This document shows positions 55,229-63,225 of a DNA stretch of 64,000 bases, piece by piece (position 1 is the stretch's first letter; each line of letters begins with the position of its first letter). Source of the DNA: UBA668 sp963720695 (lineage in GTDB: Bacteria; Actinomycetota; Acidimicrobiia; Acidimicrobiales; Ilumatobacteraceae); NCBI GenBank assembly GCA_963720695.1, contig CAVRGG010000007.1, positions 434,001 to 498,000 on the forward strand. The letters run 5' to 3'. The notes beneath the pieces are model-generated. The model was not told the DNA's origin. It was given only the letters and a program-made list of their open reading frames with translations, and made no database searches. Position numbers and translations under genes: made by a program.

Positions 55229-57247
55229 ATGGTCAACCGGTTCACGTACTCACGCTGGGACGGCACCCAGAAGGGCTTCGACCTCGACGCCGACAGCCTC
55301 TTCGAGGAGCTCACCGACGACCTGCTGTACCACGGCGACGTCAACGCGGCGCTGCGTCGTCTCATGCAGCAGGGCATGCGCGACCGCAACGGTGAGCAGG
55401 TCAAGGGCCTCCGCGAGCTGATGGAGCAACTTCGTCAGCAGCGTCAGGAGCGCCTCGACCAGCACGACCTCGGCGGCGTGTACCAGGAGATCGCCGACCA
55501 GCTCGACGACATCATCGACGAAGAACGCCATGCCATCGAGAACGCCACCGCCGATGCCGAGCGCAGTGGCGACGAACGCCGCGCTCAGCACGCGCGTGAC
55601 GCTGCCGCCGAACGCAACTTCCGCCTCGACATGATGCCCCCGGATCTGGCCGGCAAGGTGCGCGAGCTCTCCGCGTACGACTTCGAGAGCGCCGAGGCGC
55701 GGCAGCGCTTCGAGCAGTTGATGGATCAGCTCCGTCAGCAGCTGATGCAGCAGACGGTGGACCAGATGTCGTCGGCCATGCAGAACATGACTCCCGAGGC
55801 CATGCAGCGGATGAAGGACATGATGTCCGCGCTCAACGAGATGATCGAGCGTCAGCAGCGCGGCGAGGACCCCGGGTTCGAGCAGTTCATGGACGAGTAC
55901 GGCGACTTCTTCCCCGAGAACCCCGAGACCCTCGAGGAGCTGCTGGAGCAGATGGCGCAACGCATGGCGGCGATGCAGGCGATGATGAACTCGATGTCGC
56001 CCGAGCAGCGGGCCCAGCTGCAGCAGCTCAGCGACCAACTGCTCGACGACATGGACCTGCGGTGGCAGATGGACCAGCTCGGCCGGAACCTGCAGCAGAT
56101 GTTCCCGCAGCAGGGATGGGGGCAGTCCTACGAGTTCCAGGGTCAGGACCCGATGGGCATGGGCCAGGCGATGCAGATGATGCAGGAGCTCGGGGAGCTC
56201 GACCAGCTCGAGAACCTCATGCGCAACGCCACCAACCCGGCGGCGCTGGCCGAGGCCGACATGGACCGCGTCCGCGACCTGCTCGGCGACGATGCGGCGA
56301 ACTCACTCGAACGCCTCGCCGAGCTCACCAAGATGCTCGAGGAGTCCGGTCTGATCCAGCAGAAGGAGGGTCGCCTGGAGTTGACGCCGCGTGGCCTGCG
56401 CAAGATCGGCAACAACTCGCTGCGCGATCTCTTCACCAAGTTGGCCAAGGACAAGAACGGCCAGCATCAGACGAGCCGGCTCGGCTACGGCCACGAGCGC
56501 ACCTACGAGACCAAGCAGTACGAGTACGGCGATCCGTTCCAGCTCGACCTGCAGCGCACGCTGCGCAACGCGATCCAGCGCAACGGCCCGGCCACTCCGG
56601 TGCAGCTGTCGCCGGAGGACTTCGAGATCGAGCGCACCGAGCACCTCACCCGCTCGTCCACGGTGCTCATGCTCGACCTGTCGATGAGCATGCCGATGCG
56701 CGACAACTTCCTGCCCGCGAAGAAGGTGGCGATGGCGCTGCACGCGCTGATCACGTCGCAGTTCCCTCGCGACTACATGGGTCTCGTCGGGTTCAGCGAG
56801 ACCGCGTACCCGCTCACGGCGGCCCAGCTTCCCGAAGTCAGCTGGGACTTCGCCTACGGCACGAACATGCACCACGGCTTCACGCTCGCCCGGCAGATGC
56901 TGGCTCGCCAGAGCGGCACGAAGCAGATCATCATGATCACCGACGGCGAGCCGACGGCCCACATCACGCCTCGCGGCGAGGTGTTCTTCAACTACCCGCC
57001 GGTCCAGGAGACCATCGAGGCCACGCTGCGTGAGGCGGCTCGATGCACTCGCGAGGGCATCCGGATCAACACGTTCATGCTCGATGCGGACTACGGGCTC
57101 AAGTCGTTCGTGGAGCAACTCACCGCCGTGAACCGCGGTCGGGCGTTCTTCACCAGCCCAGAGACGTTGGGTGATTACGTGCTCGTCGACTTCATCGAAC
57201 ACAAGCGGCAGCTGGCACGTGGGCGGGGTGGCCGACGCTCGGCGTGA
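55229..57247 (+). CDS. VWA-domain protein with Gln/Met-rich helical middle
   Basis: A 672-residue cytoplasmic protein. The N-terminal 330 residues are Gln-, Met- and Glu-rich and strongly helical (EQLRQQRQERLDQHD, MLDDMDLRWQMDQ-like repeats), probably coiled coil. The VWA domain starts near residue 465: the MIDAS motif is DLSMSMPMRD (DxSxS), followed by GFSETAYPLTAAQLPE and IMITDGEPTAHI. It is the likely partner of the MoxR-like ATPase upstream. The pair resembles other MoxR-VWA systems, but its client is not known. The middle part has biased codon and residue use, not signs of transfer. Confidence 0.83.
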   Translation: MVNRFTYSRWDGTQKGFDLDADSLFEELTDDLLYHGDVNAALRRLMQQGMRDRNGEQVKGLRELMEQLRQQRQERLDQHDLGGVYQEIADQLDDIIDEERHAIENATADAERSGDERRAQHARDAAAERNFRLDMMPPDLAGKVRELSAYDFESAEARQRFEQLMDQLRQQLMQQTVDQMSSAMQNMTPEAMQRMKDMMSALNEMIERQQRGEDPGFEQFMDEYGDFFPENPETLEELLEQMAQRMAAMQAMMNSMSPEQRAQLQQLSDQLLDDMDLRWQMDQLGRNLQQMFPQQGWGQSYEFQGQDPMGMGQAMQMMQELGELDQLENLMRNATNPAALAEADMDRVRDLLGDDAANSLERLAELTKMLEESGLIQQKEGRLELTPRGLRKIGNNSLRDLFTKLAKDKNGQHQTSRLGYGHERTYETKQYEYGDPFQLDLQRTLRNAIQRNGPATPVQLSPEDFEIERTEHLTRSSTVLMLDLSMSMPMRDNFLPAKKVAMALHALITSQFPRDYMGLVGFSETAYPLTAAQLPEVSWDFAYGTNMHHGFTLARQMLARQSGTKQIIMITDGEPTAHITPRGEVFFNYPPVQETIEATLREAARCTREGIRINTFMLDADYGLKSFVEQLTAVNRGRAFFTSPETLGDYVLVDFIEHKRQLARGRGGRRSA

Positions 57248-57319
57248 ATCGCGCGAACTCCCTCGTCAAGAACGTCAAGAAATCCCCCCTTGCGCGAAGG
57301 TGATGTGATAGGGGACAAT

Positions 57320-57345
57320 GACACCCATGTAATTACAGGGGTGTC
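57320..57345. promoter_or_regulatory. 26-base near-perfect palindrome upstream of whiB
   Basis: Outer arms GACACCC and GGGTGTC enclose a perfect inner palindrome TGTAATTACA, with one mismatched pair between them (A 57327, G 57338). It is 45 bases before the whiB ATG. A possible promoter (TTGCGC at 57290 and GACAAT at 57314, 18-base gap) overlaps it, so the site would cover the transcription start. The outer GACAC is like the WhiA core and the inner part like sites with GTAA/TTAC halves; no regulator is proven. Confidence 0.7.
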
Positions 57346-57390
57346 GGATCTCGACATCTCGACGGGCCTATGCGCAGGGAGGCCGCCCGC

Positions 57391-57660
57391 ATGCACATCG
57401 AACTGAACACGGAGCCGAAGGGGAACTGGCAGGACGAGGCGAACTGCCTCGGGGTCGACCCCGATCTGTTCTTCCCCGAGCGGGGTGCCTCCACCAGGGA
57501 AGCCAAGGAAGTGTGCCGCGGGTGCGTGGTCCGCCTCGACTGCCTCGAATACGCATTGGTCAACGGCGAGAAGTTCGGGATCTGGGGTGGACTGTCCGAG
57601 CGTGAGCGTCGTCGTCTCCGCCGTCAGCGCGCCCAGGCCGCTCGCCGCACGATCGCCTGA
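57391..57660 (+). CDS. whiB: WhiB-family iron-sulfur transcriptional regulator (first)
   Basis: An 89-residue WhiB-like protein that holds a [4Fe-4S] cluster and usually works with the principal sigma factor. The four ligands are Cys19, Cys42, Cys45 and Cys51. The GIWGG turn (residues 63-67) precedes the basic DNA-binding tail RERRRLRRQRAQAARR. The ATG giving MHIELNTEPK was chosen because GGGAGG lies 8 bases upstream; an earlier ATG adds 7 residues. A large palindrome lies upstream. LDCLEYALVNGEKFGIWGG resembles the WhiB2/WhmD group, but this needs a tree. Confidence 0.9.
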   Translation: MHIELNTEPKGNWQDEANCLGVDPDLFFPERGASTREAKEVCRGCVVRLDCLEYALVNGEKFGIWGGLSERERRRLRRQRAQAARRTIA

Positions 57661-57678
57661 GCCCGGCAAACGTGTCGG

Positions 57679-57699
57679 CCCGCGGGCATTCGCCGCGGG
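57679..57699 (+). terminator. Stem-loop after the first whiB gene
   Basis: CCCGCGG and CCGCGGG form a 7-base stem with a 7-base loop, 18 bases after the stop and before the tatA promoter box. No T-run follows, so termination would be weak. Confidence 0.4.
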
Positions 57700-57706
57700 G
57701 GAGGGG

Positions 57707-57712
57707 TAGTGT
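57707..57712 (+). promoter_or_regulatory. -10 box of tatA
   Basis: TAGTGT, 6 bases before the tatA ATG. Confidence 0.5.
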
Positions 57713-57718
57713 GGCGCC

Positions 57719-57904
57719 ATGATCGCAGACATCGGACCCGCCGAACTCGGGGTATTCCTTCTGATCGTGCTGTTGCTGTTCGGCGGTACTCAGCTGCCCA
57801 AGCTGGCCAAGAACATCGGCAAGGCCCAGAAGGAGTTCAAGGAAGGCCTGTCGGAGGGTCAGAAGGAAGCGGCCAAGTCGGCCGAGTCCAAGACCGACGA
57901 CTGA
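57719..57904 (+). CDS. tatA: Sec-independent protein translocase subunit TatA/E
   Basis: A 61-residue TatA-type protein that forms the pore of the twin-arginine pathway. One N-terminal helix (residues 9-24, ELGVFLLIVLLLFGG) has the FG hinge, then the amphipathic helix QLPKLAKNIGKAQKEFKEG with the typical LPK/G-K-x-x-K-E-F pattern, then an acidic/Lys-rich tail. The initial short polar part (MIADIGP) fits TatA. No tatC is in the window. It lies between two WhiB genes. Confidence 0.9.
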   Translation: MIADIGPAELGVFLLIVLLLFGGTQLPKLAKNIGKAQKEFKEGLSEGQKEAAKSAESKTDD

Positions 57905-57938
57905 CCGCCTCGACGTCGAACAACGAATCGCCACTCGG

Positions 57939-57963
57939 CGCCGGTCGCCCTCGGGCACCGGCG
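57939..57963. terminator. Stem-loop between convergent tatA and the second whiB
   Basis: CGCCGGT pairs with ACCGGCG, with an inner GCCC/GGGC stem after one bulged base. It lies between two converging genes and could end both messages, though no T-run is present. Confidence 0.45.
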
Positions 57964-57991
57964 TCGTGTCGCGTCTCGGCGCTCGCTCGAC

Positions 57992-58258
57992 TCAGGTCGT
58001 GACTTTGCGGCGCTTCAGGATGCGGCGACGCTCACGCTCGCTGCAGCCGCCCCACACGCCGTGCTCGATGCGGTTCTCGAGGGCGTACTCCAAGCACTGC
58101 GCAGCGACGGGGCAGTCGGCGTTGCAGATCTTGCGGGCACGGTCCACGCCGACGCCGTCGCTGGGGAAGAACACCGCCGGCGGATAGTTGCGGCAGTTGC
58201 CCTCGGCCATCCACGCGGTCGCGGAATCGCTGTCGGGGACAGAGGTGTTCGTGTACAT
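57992..58258 (-). CDS. WhiB-family iron-sulfur transcriptional regulator (second)
   Basis: An 88-residue WhiB-like protein with cluster ligands Cys22, Cys45, Cys49 and Cys55 and the turn GVWGG (67-71) before RERRRILKRRKVTT. Compared with the other copy it has Cys-x3-Cys, as found in WhiB1-like proteins. The ATG (MYTNTSVPDS) has AAGGAGA about 9 bases upstream. Upstream there is a 293-base divergent region shared with the 87-residue gene. Confidence 0.9.
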   Translation of the reverse strand: MYTNTSVPDSDSATAWMAEGNCRNYPPAVFFPSDGVGVDRARKICNADCPVAAQCLEYALENRIEHGVWGGCSERERRRILKRRKVTT

Positions 58259-58551
58259 GTGGTGCGTCTCCTTGTGTGCCGCGATGGGGGAACCGCGGCC
58301 TGGGGGTGTGCGCCCGCACGAGCCCGAAGGAAGTTCGACGAACCGCCACACCGTTGAGAGAACTGACGTCGCCCACCGGATCTTGGTTCCCGAACTTGTC
58401 AAGGTCTACCACGAGTCATCAGAAATTCCGGCGCGCCCTGCGAAAAAACACCTGTGGACAGGGACCCTCCGGTTCGGGGCGGACCCCCCGCTAGACTCCG
58501 TGGGCCGTCTCGCCGCACCTCGGGCGAGCCGAACCGGCAGGAGACCTCACC
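58259..58551. other. Divergent intergenic region of 293 bases
   Basis: Lies between the second whiB gene and the 87-residue gene and is less GC-rich than its surroundings (a run of six A at 58443-58448 with AAATTCC nearby). TAGACT at 58492-58497 is a candidate -10 box for the plus-strand gene, with a leader of about 50 bases. No strong hairpin or open frame stands out. No clear -35 was found. Confidence 0.45.
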
Positions 58552-58815
58552 ATGACCGACATCGTTATCGAGCCGCCGCGGGCCCACGCACGCATCGTGT
58601 ATCTCGGACCGGTGTCCCCGCATTGGGAGGTCTACGGCGACTACGGCGACCGCTCCATCCTGGAGGACTTCCGCGCTCGAGTGCTGGCCAGGCTGGTGCT
58701 CCTGCCTCGCGACGACCCCCAGTTCCGTCGGAACCGTGAGCGCATCGTGCGCGACGCCGAGCGGGAGCGCATCACCCTCGAATGGGATCTCGGCATCCCG
58801 GAGGCCGAAGGCTGA
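58552..58815 (+). CDS. Hypothetical 87-residue protein
   Basis: An 87-residue soluble protein with AGGAGA before the ATG. It starts MTDIVIEPPRAHARIVYLGPVSPHWEVYGDYG, then an Arg-rich helical part (ILEDFRARVLARLVLL, RRNRERIVRDAERERITLEWD). I recognise no family. It ends 26 bases before ppk, but ppk has its own promoter box inside that gap. The good ribosome binding site and its length argue for a real gene. Confidence 0.6.
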   Translation: MTDIVIEPPRAHARIVYLGPVSPHWEVYGDYGDRSILEDFRARVLARLVLLPRDDPQFRRNRERIVRDAERERITLEWDLGIPEAEG

Positions 58816-58828
58816 TCCATCAGCTCGC

Positions 58829-58834
58829 TAGTGT
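58829..58834 (+). promoter_or_regulatory. -10 box of ppk
   Basis: TAGTGT, 7 bases before the ppk ATG. Confidence 0.5.
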
Positions 58835-58841
58835 CGTTCCG

Positions 58842-60887
58842 ATGTCCGAACGACTGCTGAACCGTGAGCTGAGCTGGCTCGCGTTCAATCGTCGGGTGCT
58901 GTCACTCGCTCAGGAGGACGGCATCCCGTTGCTCGAGCGGCTCAAGTTCTGTGCGATCACCTCGGCGAACCTCGACGAGTTCTTCCAGGTGCGGGTCGCC
59001 GCACTGAAGGACCAGGTCGCCGCAGGCCTCAGTACTCAGGCACCCGACGGTCTCTCGCCCCAGGCACAACTCGACGCGATCGGCGCGATGGTGGCCACGT
59101 TCGTTCGTGAGCAGGAGGCGATGGCGCTCGACGAGATCATGCCCAAGCTCGCCGAACGTGGTGTCCACGTCGTCGACTGGGCCGACCTCAGCACGCACGA
59201 CCACCAGTTCCTGGTGGCGTTCTTCGAGCAGCGGATCTTCCCGGTGCTCACGCCGCTGGCGGTCGATCCCGCACACCCGTTCCCGTACATCTCGAACCTG
59301 GCGCTCAACCTGGCCGCGATGGTCAGCGACCCCGACACCGGCGAACGACGATTCGCGCGGGTGAAGGTGCCCAACGTCTTCCCTCGACTCGTCGCCCTGC
59401 CGGACGGCCGGCGCTTCGTCCCCGTCGAGCAGATCATCGCCGCCCAGTTGCACCAGCTGTTCGTGGGGATGGTCGTCGAGGAGCATGCGTTCTTCCGGGT
59501 CACCCGCAACGCCGACCTCACGCTGGAGGACGAGGAGGCCGACGATCTCCTGGCCGCCGTCGAACTCGAACTGCGCCGCCGGCGATTCGGCCGTGCCGTG
59601 CGCCTCGAGGTGCAGCAGGGGATCAGCGCCGAGATGCTCGAACTCCTCGTGCGCGAGCTCGACGTGGACGAGACCGACGTGTCGCAACACCGCGGCCCGC
59701 TCGATCTCACCTGCATGTTCCAGCTGCTCGGTCTCGACCTGCCCGACCTCAAGGACGCGCCGTGGCCGCCCGTCACCGCGGGCCGCATCCATCGGGCGGA
59801 GGCCCAGGACCGCAGCATCTTCTCGGTGATCCGCGAGCGGGCGTTGATGGTGCATCACCCCTACGAGAGCTTCGCCAGCAGCGTCGAGAACTTCATCGCT
59901 CAGGCGGCCGACGACCAGCGGGTGCAGAGCATCAAGATGACGATGTACCGCGCCGGCGGCGACAGCCCGATCGTGCGCAGCCTCATCCGCGCCGCCGAGC
60001 GCGGCGTGCAGGTCGCGGTCCTCGTCGAGCTCAAGGCGCGCTTCGACGAGGCCACCAACGTCGGCTGGGCGCGGATGCTGGAGCGCGCGGGCGTGCACGT
60101 GGTCTACGGCCTGGTCGGTCTCAAGATCCACGCCAAGTGCGTGCTCGTGGTGCGCCAGGACGAGGACGGGCTGCGCCGTTACTGCCACATCGGGACCGGG
60201 AACTACAACTCCAAGACGGCTCGGCTCTACGAGGACGTCGGTTTCCTCACCTGCGACCCCGAGGTGGGCGCGGACGTCACGCAGCTGTTCAACCACCTCA
60301 CCGGCTACAGCCGGGCCGTCGAGTTCCAGTCGCTCCTCGTCGCACCGCGTGAGTTGCGCACCCAGCTCGTCGATCTGATCGAGCACGAGATGACCTTCGG
60401 CGCCGAGGGCCACATCACGGCCAAGCTCAACTCGCTCGCCGACGCACACATGGTGGAGGCGCTGTACCGCGCCAGCCAGGCCGGGGTTCGCATCGACCTG
60501 ATCACCCGCGGCATCTGCTGCCTGCGCCCCGGCGTGCCGGGTCTGAGCGAGAACATCCACGTGCGCAGCGTCCTGGGGCGTTACCTCGAGCACTCGCGCA
60601 TCGTCCGCTTCGAGCACGGCGAGGACGACGCCCCGCTGTTCCTCATCGGCAGTGCCGACTGGATGGAGCGCAACCTCGACCGTCGCATCGAGGTCCTCGT
60701 ACCGGTGGTCCACCCCAAGCACCGCGCATGGCTCGACCAGGTCTTCGAGTTCGACCTCGCGGACGACATCGTCCGTCACGAGCTCGACGCCGATGGTGTC
60801 TGGCACCGGCGCGGGCCTGCCGAATTCGGACGTGGCGACGCCCAGGAGCGCTTCTATCGGTGGGTGAACGAACGGCAACGAGCCTGA
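58842..60887 (+). CDS. ppk: Polyphosphate kinase 1
   Basis: Makes inorganic polyphosphate from ATP. The 681 residues carry the PPK1 domains in order: N-terminal helical part (NRELSWLAFNRRVLSLAQ), head domain, and two phospholipase-D-like catalytic domains with VGLKIHAKCVLVV (autophosphorylated His), CHIGTGNYNSKTARLYEDVGF, and IRVRSVLGRYLEHSRI-like end with IGSADWMERNLDRRIE. It is followed by a PHO box and the pst genes, so phosphate storage and uptake lie together. The ATG follows a leaderless-type box, though without evidence of phosphate control of its own. Confidence 0.95.
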   Translation: MSERLLNRELSWLAFNRRVLSLAQEDGIPLLERLKFCAITSANLDEFFQVRVAALKDQVAAGLSTQAPDGLSPQAQLDAIGAMVATFVREQEAMALDEIMPKLAERGVHVVDWADLSTHDHQFLVAFFEQRIFPVLTPLAVDPAHPFPYISNLALNLAAMVSDPDTGERRFARVKVPNVFPRLVALPDGRRFVPVEQIIAAQLHQLFVGMVVEEHAFFRVTRNADLTLEDEEADDLLAAVELELRRRRFGRAVRLEVQQGISAEMLELLVRELDVDETDVSQHRGPLDLTCMFQLLGLDLPDLKDAPWPPVTAGRIHRAEAQDRSIFSVIRERALMVHHPYESFASSVENFIAQAADDQRVQSIKMTMYRAGGDSPIVRSLIRAAERGVQVAVLVELKARFDEATNVGWARMLERAGVHVVYGLVGLKIHAKCVLVVRQDEDGLRRYCHIGTGNYNSKTARLYEDVGFLTCDPEVGADVTQLFNHLTGYSRAVEFQSLLVAPRELRTQLVDLIEHEMTFGAEGHITAKLNSLADAHMVEALYRASQAGVRIDLITRGICCLRPGVPGLSENIHVRSVLGRYLEHSRIVRFEHGEDDAPLFLIGSADWMERNLDRRIEVLVPVVHPKHRAWLDQVFEFDLADDIVRHELDADGVWHRRGPAEFGRGDAQERFYRWVNERQRA

Positions 60888-60897
60888 TTCGTCGGCT

Positions 60898-60930
60898 GTT
60901 GGCCCGCCGTTCACTCTCCGTTCATCCCTG
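60898..60930 (+). promoter_or_regulatory. PHO box (PhoP-type direct repeats) upstream of pstS
   Basis: Three 11-base units in direct repeat: GTTGGCCCGCC, GTTCACTCTCC and GTTCATCCCTG. The last two match the GTTCA core of the Streptomyces PHO box, whose units are also 11 bases; the first keeps GTT only. The array ends 27 bases before a TACGGT hexamer. Confidence 0.72.
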
Positions 60931-60957
60931 CTCGGCCTTCGGGTCACTTGGCTTCTC

Positions 60958-60963
60958 TACGGT
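60958..60963 (+). promoter_or_regulatory. Possible -10 box of pstS
   Basis: TACGGT, 41 bases before the GTG. It would give a leader of about 35 bases that carries the ACAGGAG ribosome binding site, and the PHO box would sit beside the -35 position. Confidence 0.45.
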
Positions 60964-61004
60964 GCCGCCCGTTGATACATCCACGTCCCAACAGGAGCCA
61001 TATC

Positions 61005-62147
61005 GTGAACAACAGCAAACGGCGACTCGTACTCGCCGGTCTCGTCTCGATGACCCTCGTCGCCGCCGCGTGCGGTAGCGACTCGTCGTCCAGCACCACC
61101 GACGCCCCGACGACCACTGCGGGCAGCGACACCACCGCCATGGTGCCGGACACCACGGTCCCCACCACGGACGCCATGAAGCTCGAGGCCGAACTCAACG
61201 GTTCCGGCTCCACCTTCCAGAAGACCTTCAACGAGGAGGCGATCGCCGCCTTCACCGCCGACAACCCCGGCGTCACCATCAACTACGCCGGCGGCGGCTC
61301 GGGCAAGGGCAAGCAGGACCTCGCCGATCAGATCGTCGACTGGGCGGGCACGGACTCGCTCATCAAGGATGCCGACAAGGCCGGCTACAAGGGCGGCGAC
61401 GTCCTCTACTTCCCGACCGTGGTCGCCCCGATCACCGTTGCCTACAACCTCAGTGGCGTCGACTCGCTCCAGCTGAGCCCGGCGACCATCGCCAAGATCT
61501 TCCAGCGTGAGATCACCAACTGGAACGATCCGGCCATCGCCGCCGACAACCCGGATGCAACGCTGCCCGACCAGGCGATCACCGTCGCCCACCGCAGCGA
61601 TTCCAGCGGCACCACCGGCAACTTCACCAAGTTCCTCGAACTGTCCGTGGGTCCCGATGCCACCGGTGAGTGGAAGCTCGGCACCGACAGCACCGTCGAA
61701 TGGCCGGCCGACACCCAGGCCGGTGAAGGCAACGGCGGCGTGGCACAGATCATCAGCTCGACCAACGGTGCCGTCGGCTACGTCGACCTCTCCGACGCTT
61801 CAGACGCCGGTCTCGCCACCGCGGCCGTGCAGAACAAGGCCGGCAAGTTCGTCGAGCCCACGCTCGACGGTGCCTCCGCTGCTGCCGCCGGCGCCGAGAT
61901 CAAGGACGACCTCACCTACAGCCCGCTGTGGGCCGACGGTGACGCCGCCTACCCGATCACCTCGCCGACCTGGATCATCATCTACAAGGTCCAGCCGGAC
62001 GCGGCGAAGGGCGATGCCATCAAGGCGTTCCTCAACTACATCCTGACCGATGGCCAGTCCATCGCCGGCGACGTGAACTACGCGCCGCTGCCGGCCGAAC
62101 TGGCCACCAAGGCGCTCGCCCAGCTCGACACGCTCGAGATCGGCTGA
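61005..62147 (+). CDS. pstS: Phosphate-binding lipoprotein PstS
   Basis: High-affinity phosphate-binding protein of the Pst ABC importer. The 380 residues include a signal with lipobox at Cys23 (VAAACGS), a Thr-rich linker, and the PstS blocks GSGSTFQKTFNEEAIAAF, NYAGGGSGKGKQDLADQIVDWAGTD, ITVAHRSDSSGTTGNFTKFL and NGAVGYVDLSDA. GTG with ACAGGAG upstream was chosen. A PHO box lies ahead, so it is likely induced by phosphate starvation; a strong stem-loop follows. Confidence 0.95.
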   Translation: MNNSKRRLVLAGLVSMTLVAAACGSDSSSSTTDAPTTTAGSDTTAMVPDTTVPTTDAMKLEAELNGSGSTFQKTFNEEAIAAFTADNPGVTINYAGGGSGKGKQDLADQIVDWAGTDSLIKDADKAGYKGGDVLYFPTVVAPITVAYNLSGVDSLQLSPATIAKIFQREITNWNDPAIAADNPDATLPDQAITVAHRSDSSGTTGNFTKFLELSVGPDATGEWKLGTDSTVEWPADTQAGEGNGGVAQIISSTNGAVGYVDLSDASDAGLATAAVQNKAGKFVEPTLDGASAAAAGAEIKDDLTYSPLWADGDAAYPITSPTWIIIYKVQPDAAKGDAIKAFLNYILTDGQSIAGDVNYAPLPAELATKALAQLDTLEIG

Positions 62148-62162
62148 CCACATCCCCCCGAT

Positions 62163-62210
62163 GTACTGACCGGGTGGTCGGCGTGAACTCGCCGACCACC
62201 CGGGCAGTAC
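62163..62210 (+). terminator. Stem-loop between pstS and pstC
   Basis: An inner perfect 14-base stem (CCGGGTGGTCGGCG and its complement, loop TGAACT) is extended by GTACTG/CAGTAC beyond one mismatch, for 20 pairs. It begins 15 bases after the pstS stop. No T-run follows, so partial termination or mRNA protection is more likely than full termination. Confidence 0.75.
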
Positions 62211-62232
62211 TGTTGCCGCGGGTGCCCTTCCC

Positions 62233-63225
62233 ATGACGCTCGAGATGACGACCCCACCAACCGAACCCGACACCGACCTGGGCCACGCGCTCGAGGGATC
62301 GGGCGGTGCCGCCGACGGCTCGTTCAAGGGCCTCGCCTACGCCGCCGCCCTTCTGGTGCTCGTCGTGCTCGGCCTGATCACCTACACCATGGCGAGCCGC
62401 AGCACCGATGCGCTCCGTCACATGGGCCTGGACTTCTTCACCAGCAAGCGTTGGAACCCTCCCGAACAGTTCTACGGGATCCTCTCGTTCATCTGGGGCA
62501 CCGTCTACACGTCGGTGATCGCGCTGTTGCTCGCCGTGCCCGTGAGCCTGGGCATCGCCCTCTACATCACCGAAGTGGCGCCACGCTGGCTGAAGCGGGC
62601 CATGATCTACGTGATCGACCTGCTCGCCGTGGTGCCGTCGGTCGTCTTCGGTCTGTGGGGCATCCTCGTGCTCGCCCCCAACATTCTCGGCTTCTACGGC
62701 TGGCTGTCGGACACGTTCGACGGATGGCCGATTCTCGGGACGATCTTCGGCCCGAACCCGCAGGGGAGGTCGTTCTTCACGGCCGGCATCATCCTCGCGG
62801 TGATGATCACCCCGATCATCGTGTCGCTCGCTCGCGAGGTGGTCGAGACCACCCCGCAGTTCGAGAAGGAGGCTGCACTCGCGCTGGGTGCGACCCGGTG
62901 GGAGATGATCAGTGGCGCGGTGCTGCCGCACTCGAAGGGCGGACTGGTCGGCGCGGTGATGCTCGGCCTCGGTCGGGCGATGGGTGAGACGATCGCCGTC
63001 GCGCTCGTCATCGGCAGTGCGACCGGACAGATCACCTTGAACGCGCTCACCTCGGGCAACTCCATGCCCGCCGCCATCACCGCCGAATGGGGTGAGGCCG
63101 ACGCGTTGAAGAAGTCGGCGCTGATCGCGATGGCGATGACCCTGTTCGTCATGACCATCGTCGTCAACATGGTGGCCACGAGTGTGGTCAACCGATCGAT
63201 GAAGAAGTCGCGGGGCACGCTGTGA
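62233..63225 (+). CDS. pstC: Phosphate ABC importer permease PstC
   Basis: A 330-residue inner-membrane permease with six or seven helices. An acidic N-terminal tail of about 30 residues precedes helix 1; YGILSFIWGTVYTSVIALLLAVPVSLGIALYITEVAP, LLAVVPSVVFGLWGILVL and TPQFEKEAALALGATRWEMISGAVLPHSKGG (EAA loop) are PstC hallmarks, with GRAMGETIAVALVIG after it. No clear ribosome binding site precedes the ATG. It ends in an overlap with pstA (GTGA). Confidence 0.94.
   Translation: MTLEMTTPPTEPDTDLGHALEGSGGAADGSFKGLAYAAALLVLVVLGLITYTMASRSTDALRHMGLDFFTSKRWNPPEQFYGILSFIWGTVYTSVIALLLAVPVSLGIALYITEVAPRWLKRAMIYVIDLLAVVPSVVFGLWGILVLAPNILGFYGWLSDTFDGWPILGTIFGPNPQGRSFFTAGIILAVMITPIIVSLAREVVETTPQFEKEAALALGATRWEMISGAVLPHSKGGLVGAVMLGLGRAMGETIAVALVIGSATGQITLNALTSGNSMPAAITAEWGEADALKKSALIAMAMTLFVMTIVVNMVATSVVNRSMKKSRGTL

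Noticed and set aside
57248..57319. Search for a tRNA gene or small RNA before whiB
   Set aside because: No cloverleaf or long hairpin; only a candidate promoter is seen.
58902..60947. 681-codon minus-strand frame opposite ppk
   Set aside because: Mirrors ppk codon periodicity; product is rich in Asp, Glu, His and Val with no motif.
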